DNA from: Paenibacillus aestuarii | GTDB lineage: Bacteria > Bacillota > Bacilli > Paenibacillales > NBRC-103111 | Direction of reading: 5' to 3' | NCBI RefSeq assembly: GCF_027789125.1 | Contig: NZ_JAQFVF010000025.1 | Span: forward strand, 62,001 to 126,000 | Length of the DNA: 64,000 bases | Shown here: piece after piece, positions 1-8,309 of the stretch | Layout of the letters: each line of letters starts with the position of its first letter | Position numbering within the stretch: the first letter of the stretch is position 1 | The notes under the pieces: generated by a model | What the model saw: the letters and a program-made list of their open reading frames with translations, nothing else | Told to the model about the DNA's origin: nothing | The model's database searches: none | Position numbers and translations under genes: made by a program

Positions 1-1
1 G

Positions 2-532
2 ATACAAAATCTTCACGCAATGGGAATCAAGAAAACAATTATGCTGACAGGTGACAATCGCGCTACCGCTGAAGCGATCAGTAAGCGGTTAGGTGTTATG
101 GAAGTGAAGGCAGAGCTGCTGCCGCAAAATAAATTGGACTACATTAAAGAACTTCGTAAAGATTATGGCAAAATCGCAATGATTGGCGACGGTATCAATG
201 ATGCTCCAGCTCTAGCTGCTTCAACAGTTGGTATCGCTATGGGTGGTGCAGGAACGGATACGGCAATTGAAACGGCGGATATTGCGCTAATGGCGGATGA
301 TTTGGATAAACTCCCTTATATCATAAGCCTAAGCCGGAAAACGCTTGCTATCATCAAACAAAATATCACGTTCGCGCTCGGTATTAAGTTGCTTGCCATA
401 GCTTTAATTGTTCCAGGATGGTTAACCTTATGGCTAGCGATATTTGCAGACATGGGTGCAACGTTAATTGTGACTTTGAACAGTTTACGTTTGCTTAAAG
501 TTCATAAAAGTAACACTCATAGGCAGATTTAG
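2..532 (+). CDS. Heavy-metal P1B-type ATPase, C-terminal part (truncated by window edge)
   Basis: The reading frame is open from the left edge, so only the last ~175 residues are seen. They hold the end of the P domain and the C-terminal membrane part of a P1B metal-exporting ATPase (CadA/ZntA/CopA superfamily). Visible motifs are TGDN, the hinge motif [10 protein letters not shown] and the [17 protein letters not shown] stretch typical of this family. Two hydrophobic segments follow (about residues 112-155), then a basic tail. The family couples ATP hydrolysis to efflux of Zn/Cd/Co/Pb or Cu across the membrane. The ion-selecting CPC segment and N-terminal metal-binding domain lie outside the window, so the metal cannot be named; the [14 protein letters not shown] tail is more CadA/ZntA-like than CopA-like. 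The start is not in the window. Confidence 0.9.
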   Translation: MQNLHAMGIKKTIMLTGDNRATAEAISKRLGVMEVKAELLPQNKLDYIKELRKDYGKIAMIGDGINDAPALAASTVGIAMGGAGTDTAIETADIALMADDLDKLPYIISLSRKTLAIIKQNITFALGIKLLAIALIVPGWLTLWLAIFADMGATLIVTLNSLRLLKVHKSNTHRQI

Positions 533-835
533 ACAAGTAACATAAAGAGTAAGTGACGATTACAATTCCTCACCTCCTCCCTGCCATCCGCCGCGAATGG
601 GATTGACGATTTCGCGCTCCCTTCAAAAGCCATCTCTGCCCCTGCTCGGTGAAAGCGGTACTTATGTCGGAAAGAACCGCGTCAAAGCTGCGTGCTGCAT
701 CCGCACAATTGGGACGTCCCTGAGTCTACAACGATAAGAAGGTAACCCCTACCTCGCCCGGTGTTACCCTCTTGGATTGCCCGATTTAAACTGTTTTGCT
801 GCATTGCGGAGTTATCGTTCCCGTTAGAATTATTT
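533..835. other. Intergenic stretch, GC-rich, no gene recognised
   Basis: Between the convergent ATPase and CBO0543 genes lies about 300 bp that looks richer in GC than its flanks. No frame gives a convincing protein. An imperfect inverted repeat (about 737-774, arms AAGAAGGTAAC and GTTACCCTCTT) is visible. One frame gives the short string GIDDFAL near 600, which recalls ISL3-type transposases, but nothing around it supports that. It is probably a decayed remnant. Confidence 0.35.
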
Positions 836-1303
836 TCACCATTTATTAATTTTTTCTATTCTAACGATCCATTTATAATACCCTAACAAGACTAACAGTA
901 GGAAAGGATTTAGTAGTACCGAATACCACATTCTCCACCATCCGTAGTGAAAATATCCCCAAGGTTCAGGCAGTAATGTAATCAACTCATATATGGCGGT
1001 ACCTATGATCCAATAGATAAAGTAAAATGCTTGTACTCTTAATGGACTTTTAAACGGATACCAATTTAAAAACATCATGTTAACAGGAGGAAGCAGTGCA
1101 AGATGCGCAGGTACAGCCTGAAAGTCAATATCTTTGGTAAAGTACCAGTAACCATGAAATTTATAATCAACAAATGAATCGAATGTACCTTGAAAAATCG
1201 ATGTAAATGTCCAAACATGAACGATTTGGTTTGCTGTCAACCTCTTATTGGTTGTAAAGGCAATAAGATTAAAAACGACAATTGCGATTATAAGTCCAAT
1301 CAT
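836..1303 (-). CDS. CBO0543-type small integral membrane protein
   Basis: A 155-residue protein that is mostly hydrophobic, with about four or five membrane segments. It shows an N-terminal helix (about residues 1-18), the central DYKFHGYWYF and LNWYPF aromatic stretches and a final positively charged tail. The pattern of aromatic residues between membrane segments matches the CBO0543 family of Firmicutes, whose function is unknown. The start is supported by an AAGGAA ribosome binding site. It is not clearly in an operon: the ATPase end converges on it, and the ECF sigma gene upstream ends 360 bp away. Two further CBO0543-like reading frames occur at 52.9-53.6 kb. Family call by memory of the pattern only. 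Confidence 0.6.
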   Translation of the reverse strand: MIGLIIAIVVFNLIAFTTNKRLTANQIVHVWTFTSIFQGTFDSFVDYKFHGYWYFTKDIDFQAVPAHLALLPPVNMMFLNWYPFKSPLRVQAFYFIYWIIGTAIYELITLLPEPWGYFHYGWWRMWYSVLLNPFLLLVLLGYYKWIVRIEKINKW

Positions 1304-1426
1304 AATAATTCCTTTTCTATTTATAATGCCCGGATTTTTATTAAATGTATTCTTCTCCCAACTTTTCTGCCTGTTACTTCAATGAAACTTTCTAGAGTTC
1401 AGTGGGGTGCTCAATAACGAAAATAA

Positions 1427-1447
1427 GCGATGGATTGGATCCATCGC
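1427..1447 (-). terminator. Hairpin downstream of the ECF42 operon
   Basis: A perfect 9-bp inverted repeat (GCGATGGAT / ATCCATCGC, 3-base loop). On the minus strand it is followed by a TTATTTTC stretch, so it could terminate transcription coming from the sigma factor gene about 220 bp upstream. Confidence 0.4.
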
Positions 1448-1665
1448 CATACTTTGTTTGTTCAATATCAAGTCCATGACGGATTACTGATTATTAAAAA
1501 TTAACAGTATCGTGCTAACATGAAGATTTGTTGCCCATTCGTAGAAACACGTATGCGAAAGATGACCACAACGTGATAAAGACGAGCTTATACACCCCCC
1601 TATACAAAGCTGAAACTTGTCAAAATGAATTCAGTCACCCTAGACGGCAAGAATTGTCCATATTG

Positions 1666-2931
1666 CTATAACTTCGCGGTATTATCCCCAATCGAAGCGC
1701 GTCTCAACAGGAATTCGCGTTCCTTTTCATTGCGTGTCAGTGCTGCAGCGCGTTTGAACTCAAGACTTGCTTCTTGCTTGCGGCCCAGCTTCATGAGAAG
1801 ATCCCCTCGAACACTTGGTAGAAAATGATAATTTCTCAAAGATGCTTCTTGTAATAATGCATCGACGACGTCTAAACCCACTTCTGGGCCGAACGCCATC
1901 GAGAGAGCGACAGCATGATTCAGCGTGACGACAGGCGATGGCGCAACTTGTGAAAGAGCATCGTACAACGCCGAAATCCGGACCCATTCCGTTTCCGAAG
2001 CCGTGCGGGCACGAGCGTGACACGCCGCGATCGAGGCTTGAATCAGATAGGGACCGAACGCCTTGCCCAGACGCTCGGCTCGTTCGATCGCAGCCAGCCC
2101 TCGGCGGATGAGCAGGTGATCCCATAAGGCCCGATTCTGGTCCATAAGCAGAATCGGTTCTCCGCTTGGACCGACCCGCGCTCTGAATCTAGAAGATTGA
2201 ATCTCCATCAGTGCCACGAGTCCATGGACTTCTGGTTCGTCGGGTGCTATCTCAGCCAATATCCGCCCAATCCTCAGCGCCTCATTACAGAGCATAGGCC
2301 GAATCCAGCTCCCGCCAGAAGACGAAGCGTAACCCTCGTTGAACACGAGGTAGATGACCTCAAGTACAGACGATAACCGCGCTGGCAACTCGGCTTTCGG
2401 TGGCAATTCGAAGGGAACTCGGACAGCTGCAAGCGTGCGCTTCGCTCGAACGATCCGCTGGGCGACAGTCGGCTCCGGGACGAGGAATGCACTTGCGATT
2501 TCCTCTGTCGTCAATCCTCCGAGCAGACGCAGCGTTAGCGCCACTCGGGCTTCAGCCGAGAGAACAGGATGGCACGTCGTGAAGATGAGACGAAGGAGTT
2601 CGTCGCCGACGGGATCATCTATCGCATCATCCCAATCTGGTTCGTGCTGTCTGTCAATTTCCCTGCCAATCTCCTCGTATTTGCGACTGAGTAGTTTGAT
2701 TCTGCGCAGGTAATCGATAGCCCGACGTTTCGAGGTTGTCATCAACCACGCCCCTGGGTTATCGGGGATGCCCGTCTCCGGCCACCGTTCAAGTGCAATG
2801 ACAAGCGCATCTTGAGCCAGATCCTCAGCAAGCCCAACATCGTGTACCATTCGTGCTAGACTAGCGATAATTCTGGCTGACTCGATTCTCCAAATGCCGT
2901 CGATGCTACGGTGGATAGCGGATCCCTTCAC
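1666..2931 (-). CDS. ECF42-type RNA polymerase sigma factor with C-terminal TPR-like extension
   Basis: A 421-residue extracytoplasmic-function sigma factor. Region 2 covers about residues 20-90 (LAEDLAQDALVIALERWPETG, then TTSKRRAIDYLRR) and region 4 about 115-175, with its helix-turn-helix around LTTEEIASAFLVPEPTVAQRIVRAKR. The remaining ~240 residues are a long helical extension with the conserved YLVFNEGY and LNHAVA stretches. In the ECF42 group this part forms a TPR-like domain needed for activity and replaces an anti-sigma factor. The group is linked to genes for DGPF/YCII proteins, and two lie directly upstream here in the same direction. The start is a GTG preceded by GAGG. Base composition is visibly GC-richer than the flanks, suggesting acquisition from a high-GC donor. 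Its targets probably include its own operon. Confidence 0.88.
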   Translation of the reverse strand: MKGSAIHRSIDGIWRIESARIIASLARMVHDVGLAEDLAQDALVIALERWPETGIPDNPGAWLMTTSKRRAIDYLRRIKLLSRKYEEIGREIDRQHEPDWDDAIDDPVGDELLRLIFTTCHPVLSAEARVALTLRLLGGLTTEEIASAFLVPEPTVAQRIVRAKRTLAAVRVPFELPPKAELPARLSSVLEVIYLVFNEGYASSSGGSWIRPMLCNEALRIGRILAEIAPDEPEVHGLVALMEIQSSRFRARVGPSGEPILLMDQNRALWDHLLIRRGLAAIERAERLGKAFGPYLIQASIAACHARARTASETEWVRISALYDALSQVAPSPVVTLNHAVALSMAFGPEVGLDVVDALLQEASLRNYHFLPSVRGDLLMKLGRKQEASLEFKRAAALTRNEKEREFLLRRASIGDNTAKL

Positions 2932-3029
2932 GACCTCGGTTTCCTCGTGACACGTGCCTGCAATTCATTTTCCATGGCTAACGATGTTGAGTCCTGGACC
3001 AGTTCTGGTGCCTCGAACACTTGGCGCAG

Positions 3030-3362
3030 CTAGATTTCGCCTTCACCGAAGCCGTGAGGATCAGGCATCCGCATCGCCCATTGAATGGCCTCTTCCTTCG
3101 ATGTCACCTCGATCAACGTGAAGCCAGCGATCAGCTCTTTCGCTTCCGTGAAAGGTCCGTCTAGCACCTTCGCTTTTCCACCCGGTTCTGGATAAGAGAT
3201 TCGAATTGCGCTCGAACTTGAGTGGAGTCCATCAGCAGCAACCAGTACGCCTGCCCTCGCCAGCTTCTCGTTGTATTTCGCCATGGCATCTAAAAGCTCT
3301 TGACTCGGCATGACGCCCGCCTCGGAATCTGTTGTTGCTTTTACAATCATCATGAATCTCAT
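3030..3362 (-). CDS. DGPF/YCII-domain protein (intact copy)
   Basis: A 110-residue single-domain protein of the YCII-related, ferredoxin-like fold family. It carries the family signature DGPF at about residues 71-74 within VLDGPFTEAKELIAGFTLIEV, and ends in MPDPHGFGEGEI. These proteins accompany ECF42 sigma factors and have no proven enzymatic role; dimeric stress or small-molecule-sensing functions have been suggested. The ATG is preceded by AAGGAGGG. It lies 49 bp downstream of the second DGPF gene and 98 bp upstream of the sigma gene, so the three probably form one transcript controlled by the ECF42-like promoter at about 3852-3878. Confidence 0.85.
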   Translation of the reverse strand: MRFMMIVKATTDSEAGVMPSQELLDAMAKYNEKLARAGVLVAADGLHSSSSAIRISYPEPGGKAKVLDGPFTEAKELIAGFTLIEVTSKEEAIQWAMRMPDPHGFGEGEI

Positions 3363-3411
3363 CGTAATTACCCTCCTTGTCTAAAATTTGTCCCAACGAT
3401 TTTTAGTGATT

Positions 3412-3791
3412 CTAATCTCTCATTTTGAAATAGTGAATCGGTCTCACCTCAATCCTCCATCCGTATTGTTCGCCTTTGTCCACTTGTACGGTCGGATGTA
3501 AGGCTGCGATCTGAATCGCCTCCTCGATATCTTGTGCTTCTATAAGAAAAACACCTCCTATCATCTCCTTCGTTTCAACAAATGGACCGTCGGTAACCTT
3601 TACCTTACCATTCGCCCTACGTAAGCATTTTGTTTCCGTTTCCGAACCGAGTCCCGCATCGATAATCACTTGACCGCTATTATAAAGCTCCTCCAAGTGG
3701 GGGGACATTCCTGCATTACAGCATCAATCTCTTCCTTAGAGCAAGCATCCATTTTCGCTGCTTCCAAGTAACCCAAACATAGAAATTTCAT
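3412..3791 (-). pseudogene. DGPF/YCII-domain protein interrupted by a frameshift in a poly-C run
   Basis: Read from the ATG at 3791 (ribosome binding site AAGGAGAAG), the frame gives MKFLCLGYLEAAKMDA and continues to VMQECPPTW, then leaves the family pattern. The frame that continues correctly starts just after a six-base G run (3699-3704 on the plus strand; C on the coding strand) and gives PHLEELYNSGQVIIDAGLG with the signature DGPF later. Seven C bases would restore one ~126-residue YCII protein. So the gene has a one-base deletion in a homopolymer, or the run was miscounted in sequencing. If real, the first gene of the ECF42 operon is broken, although the inner frame could restart at 3708. 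Confidence 0.75.
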
Positions 3792-3851
3792 TTTACACTT
3801 CTCCTTACCCGTTTAGTTTTTTTGAGTCCTTCATTCTTGTACTACTTAATC

Positions 3852-3878
3852 GTCGAACGATTTGCAACGAAATCGACA
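3852..3878 (-). promoter_or_regulatory. Putative ECF42-dependent promoter
   Basis: On the minus strand, TGTCGA (3878-3873) is followed after 17 bases by CGAC (3855-3852), about 60 bp before the first start codon of the DGPF/sigma operon. As I recall, ECF42 target promoters have a TGTCGA -35 and a CGA/TC-type -10, so the operon may be autoregulated. The match is by eye. Confidence 0.45.
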
Positions 3879-3969
3879 AATCCAAAAAAATATTTCAAAA
3901 ATCCTTGAACTGAATTTCACACCCACCTTGTCGACAATTACGTTGTAAAATAATTGTCTGGCTTAAATT

Positions 3970-4003
3970 AAGAAAGAAGCCCTGAAAATAGTTTGGGGCT
4001 TCT
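3970..4003 (-). terminator. Terminator of the SF0329-like gene
   Basis: Arms AGAAGCCC and GGGCTTCT flank a 13-base loop. On the minus strand a TTTCTTAATTT stretch follows, in the right place 60 bp after the end of the gene at 4065. Confidence 0.55.
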
Positions 4004-4064
4004 CGTGTGCTTAGGCAGACAAACTGCTGACTGGTCATCTAGTTTGTTTTGTGAGTTATTTATT

Positions 4065-4628
4065 TCATAATGTACGAAGTCGTAGTTCAAAAAAATACTG
4101 TACAATTGGATGTTTTAACTTCATCTTCTCGGTCATGTTTAAAATTCGCTTTTTCCCAACGCGTCTGTCAATCAAAGCTAGAATATTCAATAAGATATCA
4201 TTGCTCTCTATGCTTTCCTCTATAGGAATGGATAAAAACTTGTTAGCTACAACGATAAAATTTGATTTACTTAATGACGACTGTGCAGACAAAAGCTCTT
4301 TTGAATATTCTGATATTTTTCTACTTCTTGCTATTACTTTTAAACGATCCTCCGGAACATTGCCTTTCGTATCTTTTCTGACCGCTTCAATTTCTTCATT
4401 GGAAATAGGAATTTGGATATCTGCATCATTCTTAATTTCCAACTCCGTCTGATACCATTTGATTAAGGTATCACTCATATTGAGAACGTTCTTTTTATCT
4501 ACTGCAATGTAACAAATTCCCGCCTTATCTGGTAAATACCGGTAGCTGCTTGAAAGGTATTCGACCCTGCCATATAGCGCAGGACTGAGAAAACTCTCCA
4601 GCTGTTGTTTCAATTTGCTCCAGGCCAT
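4065..4628 (-). CDS. SF0329-like conserved hypothetical protein
   Basis: A 187-residue soluble protein with an N-terminal MAWSKLKQQLESFLSP and the central IPISNEEIEAVRKDTKGNVPEDRLKVIARSRK divided over residues ~73-105. This resembles the SF0329 family found in Bacillus and enterobacteria, which has no established function. No signal peptide or membrane segment is evident. The start is firm because GGAGGATGAA precedes the ATG. It stands alone, with its own terminator downstream. Base use is AT-rich and unlike the neighbouring sigma-factor block. Confidence 0.6.
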   Translation of the reverse strand: MAWSKLKQQLESFLSPALYGRVEYLSSSYRYLPDKAGICYIAVDKKNVLNMSDTLIKWYQTELEIKNDADIQIPISNEEIEAVRKDTKGNVPEDRLKVIARSRKISEYSKELLSAQSSLSKSNFIVVANKFLSIPIEESIESNDILLNILALIDRRVGKKRILNMTEKMKLKHPIVQYFFELRLRTL

Positions 4629-4722
4629 TTCATCCTCCTACGTTAACACCACAAAACACCCATTAAATTACTCGTTCTATTATCCATAATACAATAACCA
4701 ACGCATAGATCAAACAACAACC

Positions 4723-5320
4723 TTAAACCCAATCCTCCCTATACCAGTCATCATCAAAGACTCCACCCGGGCTAGCATCCAAAAGTCTTCCTCTCACCCC
4801 CATCACCTTCTCCAAGAAAAATGGACCAACGGAGGTGTAACAAAAAATTCCTACCAAGATGAATAGGATTAGACCAATTACGAATGAAAACCCTTTCACT
4901 TCAGCCATATGATCCGTATAAAAATTAATTACAATCGGGTGTATATACGAGATAAAACTTAGAAAAAACTCAGTCAAACTCAAGGCTATTGCGTAACTTG
5001 CGATGGCAAGTTCGATATCTGCTGTTTTCCCAAAAAATATGTTGATAACAGGCCCAACCATGACAACGATAACTGAAGAAAATATGAGAGAACTATAGAA
5101 TTTAAAGATCGATTGCTTGGATTTAATTTGCAGATCATGTTTTCCGGCATTTTCCTAACCAGATCCCTTGCTTCAATGAAACTAATAAGTGCTTCAATCA
5201 TCATGCCGACTAAAAAAAATAATGGCTCCTGTTTTGCCTGTTATATTGCAAGCCTTATTCCCATTCCGATCGTCAACCACTTTGTTTGCCGGTTATAGAT
5301 GATGACTCCCTGGTCCTCAT
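4723..5320 (-). pseudogene. Decayed polytopic membrane protein (MatE-like transporter remnant)
   Basis: The minus strand carries pieces of one hydrophobic protein in different frames. From about 5316 a frame reads IYNRQTKWLTIGMGIRLAI, then hits a TAA at about 5243. It continues with LFFLVGMMIEALISFIEARD to an A-run near 5140. There the coherent frame shifts by one base and continues as FYSSLIFSSVIVVMVGPVIN and on through the reading frame ending at 4723. At least one stop and one frameshift therefore break it. The segment order recalls MATE-like transporters of Paenibacillus, but the family is not certain. No N-terminal part of a ~400-residue transporter is present. Confidence 0.55.
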
Positions 5321-5398
5321 GAACGACCTGTCACGTGGGGATAGTTTCCGAATCATGATCGCGACAACAACTTTATTCCACTAAACCAAATACAAAGA

Positions 5399-5419
5399 AG
5401 CCGCGATTTACGCGCGGCT
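5399..5419 (-). terminator. Terminator of the cortex hydrolase gene
   Basis: Arms AGCCGCG and CGCGGCT around an ATTTACG loop, 16 bp after the stop of the cell-wall hydrolase. T-rich runs follow on both strands. Closely similar hairpins occur at 30009-30023 and 60090-60104. Confidence 0.6.
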
Positions 5420-5434
5420 CTTTTCATTTTTAAA

Positions 5435-5878
5435 TTAAAAAGTACTATATACACTTTCACATTCTTTCACGGTCGGTTGATAAAAACAGTGCTTCTTCCA
5501 TCGTCCTACGAGCGGCTGATTATACCAAGTTGGCGGACATGGTCCGGGATTTTCGAACGATCCTGGACGGAAATACCATAGGGAGAATTCCGCCGGCCAA
5601 TTCCGTTCCCCATTTACAGCCCGTTGCGCCAGACGGCGTTCCCGATCTCTTGCGTTTTGATAGTACAAAGAATGTTGCAACGCTTCGAACGCATGCGGCT
5701 GGTTAATCATTTGGGGAATGGTCCGAATTCCTTTAAAGTCGGAGCAATTCGCTCTTACTCGATTAATACCAACATTTCCAACAAGAAGCATGCCCATTTC
5801 GCCCTCGGTCTCAGCTTCAGCACGCAGCAACCTTGCCAACATATCAATATCCTGTTTCCTTGCTTTCACGACTGCCAT
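5435..5878 (-). CDS. CwlJ/SleB-type spore cortex cell wall hydrolase
   Basis: A 147-residue protein of the Hydrolase_2 family, the catalytic domain of the germination-specific cortex-lytic enzymes CwlJ and SleB. Visible features are the conserved LLRAEAETEGEMGMLLVGNV block (the Glu after LLRAEA is the usual catalytic acid), VGINRV, the QMINQPHAFEAL stretch and the FSLWYFRPG motif near the end. There is no signal peptide and no SleB peptidoglycan-binding domain, so it is organised like CwlJ (about 140 residues), which sits in the spore coat and answers to Ca-dipicolinate. The start follows AGAGGTGAGC. It is monocistronic with a terminator. I do not assign the symbol because several paralogues exist per genome. 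Confidence 0.85.
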   Translation of the reverse strand: MAVVKARKQDIDMLARLLRAEAETEGEMGMLLVGNVGINRVRANCSDFKGIRTIPQMINQPHAFEALQHSLYYQNARDRERRLAQRAVNGERNWPAEFSLWYFRPGSFENPGPCPPTWYNQPLVGRWKKHCFYQPTVKECESVYSTF

Positions 5879-6045
5879 TCGCTCACCTCTTCAGATTTCT
5901 AGATTATCATATTGTAGGTGAAGCGGATTTGTTACTCTGGCTAAAGAGAGAGCGATAATAAATTGTGTCATTGTTCAACTAACGTTCTGCATGAGAGAAA
6001 AACGGAATGGATAGGATGTTGACCATAACATGTTCCTCCTTCCAA
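5879..6045. other. Intergenic, with a possible 18-codon reading frame
   Basis: A strong GGAAGGAGGAAC site precedes an ATG at 6031 on the minus strand, which opens only an 18-residue frame ending at 5975. It is probably a leftover of the gene that once followed the YczE-like remnant. Nothing else is seen. Confidence 0.3.
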
Positions 6046-6324
6046 TTAATGCGGAATCTCATATTGGATGAGGACGATAATCAAAACGATACTCTCGACA
6101 ACGATTCTTGCCCGGCTGACCGATAATCCGGTTTTTCCGAAATGGAAAGCATGAAACCATCCCTAGGACCGCCCCGATTCACGCAGCCACATAGATCCCT
6201 CCGCCAAAAGAGATTGAACGTTCTCCGCAATCGCATTTCCTAATCCAAAGAAAGTTAAACCAAGAAAAAAAATATAATACCTTAATAACCGATATGCCCA
6301 TCTTACATCATATATCCACTTAAT
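6046..6324 (-). pseudogene. Remnant of a YczE/YitT-like membrane protein
   Basis: The minus strand reads, in one frame, WAYRLLRYYIFFLGLTFFGL then GNAIAENVQSL, a stretch typical of the N-terminal helix of YczE-type membrane proteins. After about 25 unmatched residues and a TAG stop it reads GWFHAFHFGKTGLSVSRARI then VVESIVLIIVLIQ, matching the next loop and helix (normally PWDVFHxGxxxxTGLSxG). The frame ends at 6046. No start codon is present and the later helices are missing. It is therefore a broken fragment of about 90 codons. Family identification is by motif memory. Confidence 0.5.
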
Positions 6325-6377
6325 TTAGATGAAGAAAGCGAAAAGTACAACTAGCACCTTTGATCATGTCTCCAATT

Positions 6378-7124
6378 TTACGATTCAACATCGATAAAGA
6401 CATGCCCTTGCTCTAGTTCCATTTCAATAAAGCCAGCCATATTTCGTGATTGAAAGCAGAACGGCCGATTGCCACCCATGAGAATGATATTTTTTACGTC
6501 CCCGTCGCTTTCCGAAGGTAAGGCAAATGTTTTGATGTAGGCAAATTCAGTGCTTAGAGTTGAATGTATAGCGCTCACGAGCTTGTCCTTTGCTCCTCGC
6601 CCTATAAGATTCATCAAAATTGCACCTTTAGAATTGAGTTTGTCTTTGGCCAGCCTAAAAAATTCCCTGGAAGTTAAGTGAGGCGGCGTACCTGACCTGT
6701 TAAAAGCGTCTAAAACAATGTAATCATACGTATGCGGTTTTTCCCCATCTAGAATTTCGCGCCCGTCGCCGACGATGACATTATTCAAGCTATATCCGAA
6801 ATACCTCCTGCTTAGCTCTACCACGTTCTCATCGAGCTCTGCCACCTTCACTCGCTTATTAGGAAGATTTCTGGCAATTGTACCGATCCCATGCCCGATG
6901 ACAAAAACGTCTTCGAAAGACGGATCGTTGAAATGCATAAGGTGAAGCATCGCCCGAGGATATTCAAATATGATTCTTGCTGGTTGCTTCAGATCCATTG
7001 CTCCTTGCACGGCCTGATCCGAGAATTGTAGGACGCGAAACGTTCCTTTTTTCCCATCTAACTCCGACGTTTCATAAACCGTGATTTCACGATGCTGGTC
7101 TGTGTTTTTAAATAATAAATTCAA
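6378..7124 (-). CDS. Spermidine-synthase-like SAM-fold protein
   Basis: A 248-residue Rossmann-fold protein of the spermine/spermidine synthase family. Motif I appears as VFVIGHGIGTIARNL (usually GGGxG), followed by VAELDENVVEL (nucleoside-binding acid), VIVGDGREIL and YDYIVLDAFNRSGTPPHLTS. True aminopropyltransferases have a second catalytic Asp (DxxDP) where this protein has DAFNRSG. The usual N-terminal beta-barrel is also short. It may be a methyltransferase-like or non-polyamine member, as seen in many 'fused' or stand-alone homologues. It is monocistronic. The ATG at 7124 lies close after a weak AAAGGAG-like site. Confidence 0.65.
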   Translation of the reverse strand: MNLLFKNTDQHREITVYETSELDGKKGTFRVLQFSDQAVQGAMDLKQPARIIFEYPRAMLHLMHFNDPSFEDVFVIGHGIGTIARNLPNKRVKVAELDENVVELSRRYFGYSLNNVIVGDGREILDGEKPHTYDYIVLDAFNRSGTPPHLTSREFFRLAKDKLNSKGAILMNLIGRGAKDKLVSAIHSTLSTEFAYIKTFALPSESDGDVKNIILMGGNRPFCFQSRNMAGFIEMELEQGHVFIDVES

Positions 7125-7382
7125 ATCATCAAACTCCTTTAAGCAGCATTGAGGTAGACCCGTGTATTCTCATTTTACCATATTCCGTATTATACCTCTG
7201 ATCATTGAATGACGTTCTAAAATTGATATTGGAACGATTGGAACGTATGTTCCTGATGTATTGATGCTGCTATCAATTGGATAAAATTAGAACAAGCTTA
7301 AAAAGAGGACAGACGCATAGCCCGAAGTTTAAGAAATACAATTCCGAATGGCTCTGGGCAAATGATTAAAAGGAGCTTTTAA

Positions 7383-8219
7383 ATGAGATTTTTATCTGAG
7401 TTTAGTCGTAATAGGCTTTCCATCCTTTTTGAATATCGATTAATGGTATTCATTCTTTTCTTTTCAACATTAACTTCATCCCATGCAAGAACTTTATATG
7501 ATTCAATAATCTGTACAGACAATCCAGTTGGATACTGGTCATTGTCAACGAATGCAACCACGGATCAAACCGGTCACGGTTTAGATGGAACGTTTACAGG
7601 AACTCCAACAAATACGACATTGCCTAACGGAGACGAGGCACCTGTTTTTAATGGTGTTGACCAGTATTTTACGATTCCGGATAACGATTATTTGGAAATC
7701 ACTCGTACTGGTGTATTGACAATTGAGGCCTGGATGCGTCCGGACGTACTACAATTTTCACATTATGAAAGTACCGGTTATGTTTATTGGATGGGAAAAG
7801 GGACTTCCGGACAGCATTCATGGGTAGCGAGAATGTATAATTTAAGGAATGATGAGAAACGACCCAATCGGATCAGTGGATACGCGTTCAATTTAAATGG
7901 AGGTCTGGGGGCCGGATCGTACTTCCAGGATACTTTGCATGAGGGTCAATGGATACACTACACACTTGTTATCAATACCACGAATAAGAGCTCGACATAT
8001 CCAACAGGGTACACCAAAATATTCAAAAACGGAATTCTTCGCGACCAGGACAGACTTTCAGACTATCATATAATACCCGGCAACGGTACAGCTCCAATGC
8101 GAATTGCTACAAGAGACTTGGCGTCGTATTTTCAGGGAGCGATTAGTAAAATAGCCATTTACGACTACGAACTGACTCCCACGCAGCTTTCTGCGCACTT
8201 TAATGCTATGATAATTTAA
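7383..8219 (+). CDS. Secreted LamG/concanavalin-like domain protein
   Basis: A 278-residue exported protein. An N-terminal basic stretch followed by LMVFILFFSTLTSSHA forms a signal peptide (about residues 21-36). The rest is a single LamG-type jelly roll: PVGYWSLS, TDQTGHGLDGTFTG, APVFNGVDQYFTIPD, LTIEAWMRP, WIHYTLVIN and GAISKIAIYDYELTPTQLSAHF, in the order typical of Laminin_G_3 domains. Such domains bind carbohydrate, or occur as modules beside enzymes; here it stands alone. The ribosome binding site AAAAGGAGC supports the ATG at 7383. It is followed by a strong terminator. No sorting signal is seen, so it is probably released or wall-associated. Confidence 0.8.
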   Translation: MRFLSEFSRNRLSILFEYRLMVFILFFSTLTSSHARTLYDSIICTDNPVGYWSLSTNATTDQTGHGLDGTFTGTPTNTTLPNGDEAPVFNGVDQYFTIPDNDYLEITRTGVLTIEAWMRPDVLQFSHYESTGYVYWMGKGTSGQHSWVARMYNLRNDEKRPNRISGYAFNLNGGLGAGSYFQDTLHEGQWIHYTLVINTTNKSSTYPTGYTKIFKNGILRDQDRLSDYHIIPGNGTAPMRIATRDLASYFQGAISKIAIYDYELTPTQLSAHFNAMII

Positions 8220-8274
8220 AATATTTTAAAGTAATTGGACGTATAAAATTGCTGAAGGCGCGCCTGGAATGCGC

Positions 8275-8305
8275 AAAAGGAGGCCTATCGCTAGGTCCTC
8301 CTTTT
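8275..8305 (+). terminator. Terminator after the LamG gene
   Basis: Arms AAAAGGAGG and CCTCCTTTT with a short loop, 55 bp after the LamG stop codon. The symmetric A/T ends make it usable in both directions, so it may also end transcripts of the ROK operon arriving on the minus strand. Confidence 0.75.
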
Positions 8306-8309
8306 GATT

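Noticed and set aside
598..640. GIDDFAL string suggesting an ISL3-type transposase remnant
   Set aside because: Only seven residues match, the next residues and frame do not fit, and no terminal repeats are seen.
1760..2713. Frames of 60-121 codons in the ECF42 sigma gene region on both strands
   Set aside because: They are shadows of a GC-rich real gene; no motifs, no ribosome sites.
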